DNA of 6,991 bases from an uncultured Butyricicoccus sp. (lineage in GTDB: Bacteria; Bacillota; Clostridia; Oscillospirales; Butyricicoccaceae): assembly GCA_900557315.1 (NCBI GenBank), contig USSI01000074.1, forward strand, positions 1-6,991, in the 5' to 3' direction. Of the stretch, positions 4,387-6,991 are shown piece by piece. The position numbers and the translations under genes are program-made. The notes beneath the pieces are model-generated. The model had not been told where the DNA came from. It did not search any database and saw only the letters and a list, made by a program, of their open reading frames with translations. The first letter of the stretch is position 1, and each line of letters starts with the position of its first letter.

Positions 4387-6831
4387 GCGGAAACAGTCTG
4401 CGCGGTCGCCGTGGATGCGGCGACCTATGCGATCGACAAGCTATATTCCTACCGTGTGCCGGACGAGCTGCGGGAACAGGTGCAGATTGGCACCCGCGTT
4501 CTCGTGCCGTTCGGCTTTGGCAATAAACGGGCGGAAGCAGTCGTACTGGCGTTTAAACAGGACACCGGCGAGTACAAACTGAAACCCGTGGTCGAGGTGC
4601 TGGACGATACCCCGGTGCTGACGGCGGAGCAGCTCAAACTTGCCGCGTGGATGCGCGAGCGGCTGTACTGCACCTACTTTGACTGCGTGCGCGTCATGCT
4701 GCCCGCCGGGCTGTGGTTCAAGCGCAGCGAGACTTATACCCTCGTGCCGCACGCCGATCTGGCCGCGCTGCAGCAGCGCGATGGGGATGCGGGTACGGTG
4801 CTCCGCCTGTTCGACCGGCCGGGGCAGACGCTTGCTGTGTCCGACATCCGGCAGCGGCTGGGCGGCAAAAGCATGACCCGCGTACTGGACGCGCTCGCGG
4901 GCGAGGGCGTGCTCGTTTACCACAGCAACACTGCGCAGCGGTCGAACGATAAAACCGAAAAAATGCTCTCGCTGGACATGGAGGCGGGCGAAGCGATGGC
5001 GCATGTCAGCCGGCGCAGCCCGGTCCGGATGGATGTCGTTTCCGTGCTTTCGGACGGCGGCTGGATGAGCCAGAAGGAGCTGGTCTATATGACCGGCGTG
5101 ACGGACGCTGCACTGCGCGACATGGTCAAAAAGGGGATCCTGCGCGCGCACCATGAGGAGCGCCTGCGCACGCCGGACTTTTCCGAGGTGCCGAAGGCTG
5201 CGCCTCCGATTCTGTCTGCCGCCCAGCAGCAGGTGTACGACGGCATTGCCGCGCTGATGGACGAGGATGCGCCGCGTGCGGCGCTGCTGTTCGGCGTGAC
5301 CGGCAGCGGCAAAACACAGGTCTACTTAAAACTGATCGAAAAGGCGCTGGCGCAGGGCCAAAGCGCAATCGTGCTTGTGCCCGAGATCGGGCTGACGCCG
5401 CAGGTGCTCCGCCAGTTCGCCGCCCAGTTCGGGGACGAGGTTGCGGTCATGCACTCCGCGCTTTCCGTGGGCGAGCGCTATGACAGCTTCAAAAAAATCA
5501 AATCCGGCCGCGCGCGCGTCGTGATCGGCACGCGCTCGGCGGTGTTCGCGCCGGTGCAGAACCTCGGCGTGCTCATCATCGACGAGGAACAGGACGGCGC
5601 GTACCGCTCGGAGCAGTCCCCGCGCTACCACGCGCGCGACGTGGCGAAATACCGCGTCGCCCAGCAGAACGCGCTGCTTGTGCTCGGCTCCGCGACCCCC
5701 TCGGTCGAGACGTATTACGGCGCGCAGCAGGGGAAATATCCGGTGTTCCGGCTGACCGAGCGGTTCCTCGGCACCGGCCTGCCGGATGTGCTGATTGCAG
5801 ATATGCGTGGGCTTGCCCGCGAGGGGCGCACGGGCATAATCGGCCCACAGATGGAAAACGAGCTGATCGACACGCTCGACCGGGGCAAGCAGGCGATCCT
5901 GTTTCTCAACCGGCGCGGCAACAGCCGTGTGATCGGCTGTGCGCTGTGCGGCTGGGTGCCGGAATGCCCTTCCTGCTCGACAAGCATGACCTACCATTCG
6001 GTGTCCGGCCGCGCGATGTGCCACTACTGCGGCGCGTCGGTCAAGATCACGGGCAAATGCCCGGTGTGCGGCGGCGAAAGCCTGTTCACCGAAACGCCGG
6101 GCACGCAGAAAGTCGAGCAGGAACTGCACGAAAAATTCCCGTCCGCGCGCGTGCTGCGCATGGACGCGGATACGATGCACACCAAGGGCGCGCACGAAAA
6201 GCTGCTTTCGCAGTTTGCCAAAGGCGGGGCGGACATCCTGCTCGGCACCCAGATGGTGACCAAGGGGCTGGATTTTGAAAACGTCACGCTGGCGGGCGTG
6301 CTAGACGCGGATCAGAGCCTGTACGCGCAGGACTACCGCGCGCGGGAGCGCACGTTTTCGCTCATTACGCAGGTCGTAGGGCGCGCCGGGCGGCGGTTCG
6401 ACACGGGCAAGGCGGTCATCCAGACCTACAGCCCGGAGCATTATAGTATCCAGACGGCAGCACGTCAGGATTATCAGGCATTTTATACAGAAGAGATGAA
6501 TTACAGGGAACTGATGGGGTATCCGCCGGCAGAGCATCTGATGGCGGTACTGGTAGCCTGTGAGGATGAAGCACTTCTGGAAAAAGGAATGCACTATCTC
6601 AAATTATATGCAATGCGGATCACGAAGAACCGCAAGGTACAGGTGATCGGTCCGGCAGCTCCGGCAGTCGGAAAGGTCAAGGATGTGTACCGGAAAGTTT
6701 TGTATCTGAAGCAGGAATCCTATGAGATCCTGATTGAAATGAAAGATAAAATGGAACAATATATTGAATTGAACCGGGGATTTGCAAAGATGCGGATTCA
6801 GTTTGATTTTGATCCGATGAGTGGATTTTAA
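4384..6831 (+). CDS. priA: Primosomal protein N' (PriA), replication restart helicase; composition-mosaic at its 3' end
   Basis: PriA recognises stalled forks and D-loops, unwinds DNA 3'-to-5' and recruits the primosome to reload the replicative helicase. The 815-residue length is near B. subtilis PriA (805). The N-terminal DNA 3'-end-binding domain covers about 1-105 and a winged-helix region follows. Helicase motifs: Walker A GVTGSGKT (304-311, K310), Walker B DEEQ (400-403; DEEH in many others), GSATPS (435-440), LFLNRRG (506-512), GTQMVTKG (621-628) and QVVGRAGR (663-670). Eight zinc cysteines are intact with the usual spacing: 519, 522, 528, 531, 546, 549, 559, 562. The C-terminal domain includes GPAAPAVGKVKDVYRK (756-771). 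Oddity: from about residue 680-690 to the end, base and codon use change sharply from GC-rich to AT-richer, continuing into def. The frame is unbroken and the protein looks functional, so this is a recombinant gene or an assembly join. Confidence 0.96.
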   Translation: MAETVCAVAVDAATYAIDKLYSYRVPDELREQVQIGTRVLVPFGFGNKRAEAVVLAFKQDTGEYKLKPVVEVLDDTPVLTAEQLKLAAWMRERLYCTYFDCVRVMLPAGLWFKRSETYTLVPHADLAALQQRDGDAGTVLRLFDRPGQTLAVSDIRQRLGGKSMTRVLDALAGEGVLVYHSNTAQRSNDKTEKMLSLDMEAGEAMAHVSRRSPVRMDVVSVLSDGGWMSQKELVYMTGVTDAALRDMVKKGILRAHHEERLRTPDFSEVPKAAPPILSAAQQQVYDGIAALMDEDAPRAALLFGVTGSGKTQVYLKLIEKALAQGQSAIVLVPEIGLTPQVLRQFAAQFGDEVAVMHSALSVGERYDSFKKIKSGRARVVIGTRSAVFAPVQNLGVLIIDEEQDGAYRSEQSPRYHARDVAKYRVAQQNALLVLGSATPSVETYYGAQQGKYPVFRLTERFLGTGLPDVLIADMRGLAREGRTGIIGPQMENELIDTLDRGKQAILFLNRRGNSRVIGCALCGWVPECPSCSTSMTYHSVSGRAMCHYCGASVKITGKCPVCGGESLFTETPGTQKVEQELHEKFPSARVLRMDADTMHTKGAHEKLLSQFAKGGADILLGTQMVTKGLDFENVTLAGVLDADQSLYAQDYRARERTFSLITQVVGRAGRRFDTGKAVIQTYSPEHYSIQTAARQDYQAFYTEEMNYRELMGYPPAEHLMAVLVACEDEALLEKGMHYLKLYAMRITKNRKVQVIGPAAPAVGKVKDVYRKVLYLKQESYEILIEMKDKMEQYIELNRGFAKMRIQFDFDPMSGF
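6415..6460. other. Composition breakpoint inside priA (recombination or assembly join)
   Basis: Left of this point, 6001-6420 is about 65% GC by hand count. Right of it, 6481-6830 is about 44% and 6841-6991 about 40%. In the 26 codons ending at 6438, 24 end in G or C; in the next 26 codons only 11 do. The switch lies just after helicase motif VI, in the conserved IQTYSPEHYSIQ stretch (residues 679-690), where two unrelated priA genes could share enough identical bases for homologous recombination or for a false assembly overlap. Confidence 0.8.
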
Positions 6832-6841
6832 AAGAAAAGGC

Positions 6842-6847
6842 AGGAGG
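6842..6847 (+). promoter_or_regulatory. def ribosome binding site
   Basis: A perfect AGGAGG followed by 8 bases to the ATG at 6856. It lies in the 24-base priA-def gap, which is AT-rich like the flanking priA tail and shows no terminator. Confidence 0.8.
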
Positions 6848-6855
6848 AAGAACAA

Positions 6856-6991
6856 ATGGCAATTAGAAAAATCAGAGAAATAGGCGATGAAGTACTGACA
6901 AAGGTGTGTAAGGAAGTAACAAAGATGACACCAAGAACAACAGAACTGATCGATGATATGTTAGAGACCATGTACGAGGCAATGGGGGTAG
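6856..6991 (+). CDS. def: Peptide deformylase, N-terminal fragment (cut by window end)
   Basis: Peptide deformylase is a metallo-hydrolase that removes the formyl group from the starting methionine of new proteins. Only 45 codons are visible. They read MAIRKIREIGDEVL, then ELIDDMLETMYEAMGV, which is the family N-terminus leading into the first active-site motif GxGLAAPQ, expected just past the right edge. The catalytic Cys and HExxH motif are outside the window. Position after priA is the usual one in Firmicutes (priA-def-fmt). All three visible arginines use AGA, and GC is about 40%, matching the priA tail and unlike everything left of about 6440. The protein style resembles Lachnospiraceae def; this is an impression from memory, not a search. 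Confidence 0.92.
   Translation, partial: MAIRKIREIGDEVLTKVCKEVTKMTPRTTELIDDMLETMYEAMGV

Noticed and set aside
5326..6195. Minus-strand open frame across priA (289 codons)
   Set aside because: Antisense of the helicase core. It stops within the GC-rich part and shows no recognisable domain.
1..6991. Search for a defence island, mobile element, tRNA, riboswitch or new gene system
   Set aside because: Nearly every base lies in recognisable conserved genes in a known order. No transposase, integrase, tRNA-like sequence or CRISPR repeats were seen by eye.

Overview
This window is a one-directional (+ strand) housekeeping operon segment from a Gram-positive Clostridia-type bacterium (Firmicutes/Bacillota). 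The order yicC(yloC)-remA-gmk-rpoZ-coaBC-priA-def is the one known from Bacillus subtilis and many Clostridia. Strong AGGAGG-like ribosome binding sites, use of GTG and TTG starts, RemA, and the J-domain protein with a cysteine tail all fit. The first ~6.4 kb is GC-rich (hand count about 65% in 6001-6420, mostly C or G at third codon positions). This suggests a high-GC Oscillospiraceae/Butyricicoccaceae-like gut clostridium; the family is an inference.

Layout. Positions 1-464 hold the 3' part of a J-domain-type protein with a QQYGG-rich linker, TPR-like helices and a tail of eight cysteines. Positions 469-975 encode an unrecognised small integral membrane protein. Then come yicC (993-1868, endoribonuclease family), remA (1889-2152, DNA-binding regulator), gmk (2145-2705, guanylate kinase, overlapping remA), rpoZ (2762-3148, RNA polymerase omega with a long acidic tail), coaBC (3152-4357, CoA biosynthesis), priA (4384-6831, replication restart helicase) and the start of def (6856 to the right edge, peptide deformylase). 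Spacers are 3-56 bases, no terminator is visible, and the genes are probably co-transcribed. The only AT-rich gap is the 56 bases before rpoZ.

How the genes fit together. They supply basic growth functions: RNA processing, GMP to GDP conversion, RNA polymerase assembly, CoA synthesis, restart of stalled replication forks and removal of the N-terminal formyl group. RemA is the one dedicated regulator. Nothing here resembles a defence system, mobile element, CRISPR array or biosynthetic cluster.

The most notable signal is an abrupt composition change inside priA at about 6415-6460. GC falls from about 65% to about 44%, and GC at third positions falls from 24/26 to 11/26 codons across the boundary. 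The priA 3' end and def have a Lachnospiraceae-like style while the reading frame and gene order stay intact. This is either a recombinant (mosaic) priA-def locus or a chimeric assembly joined at a conserved stretch of priA. The sequence alone cannot decide, but the sharpness and position make a metagenomic assembly join a serious possibility.
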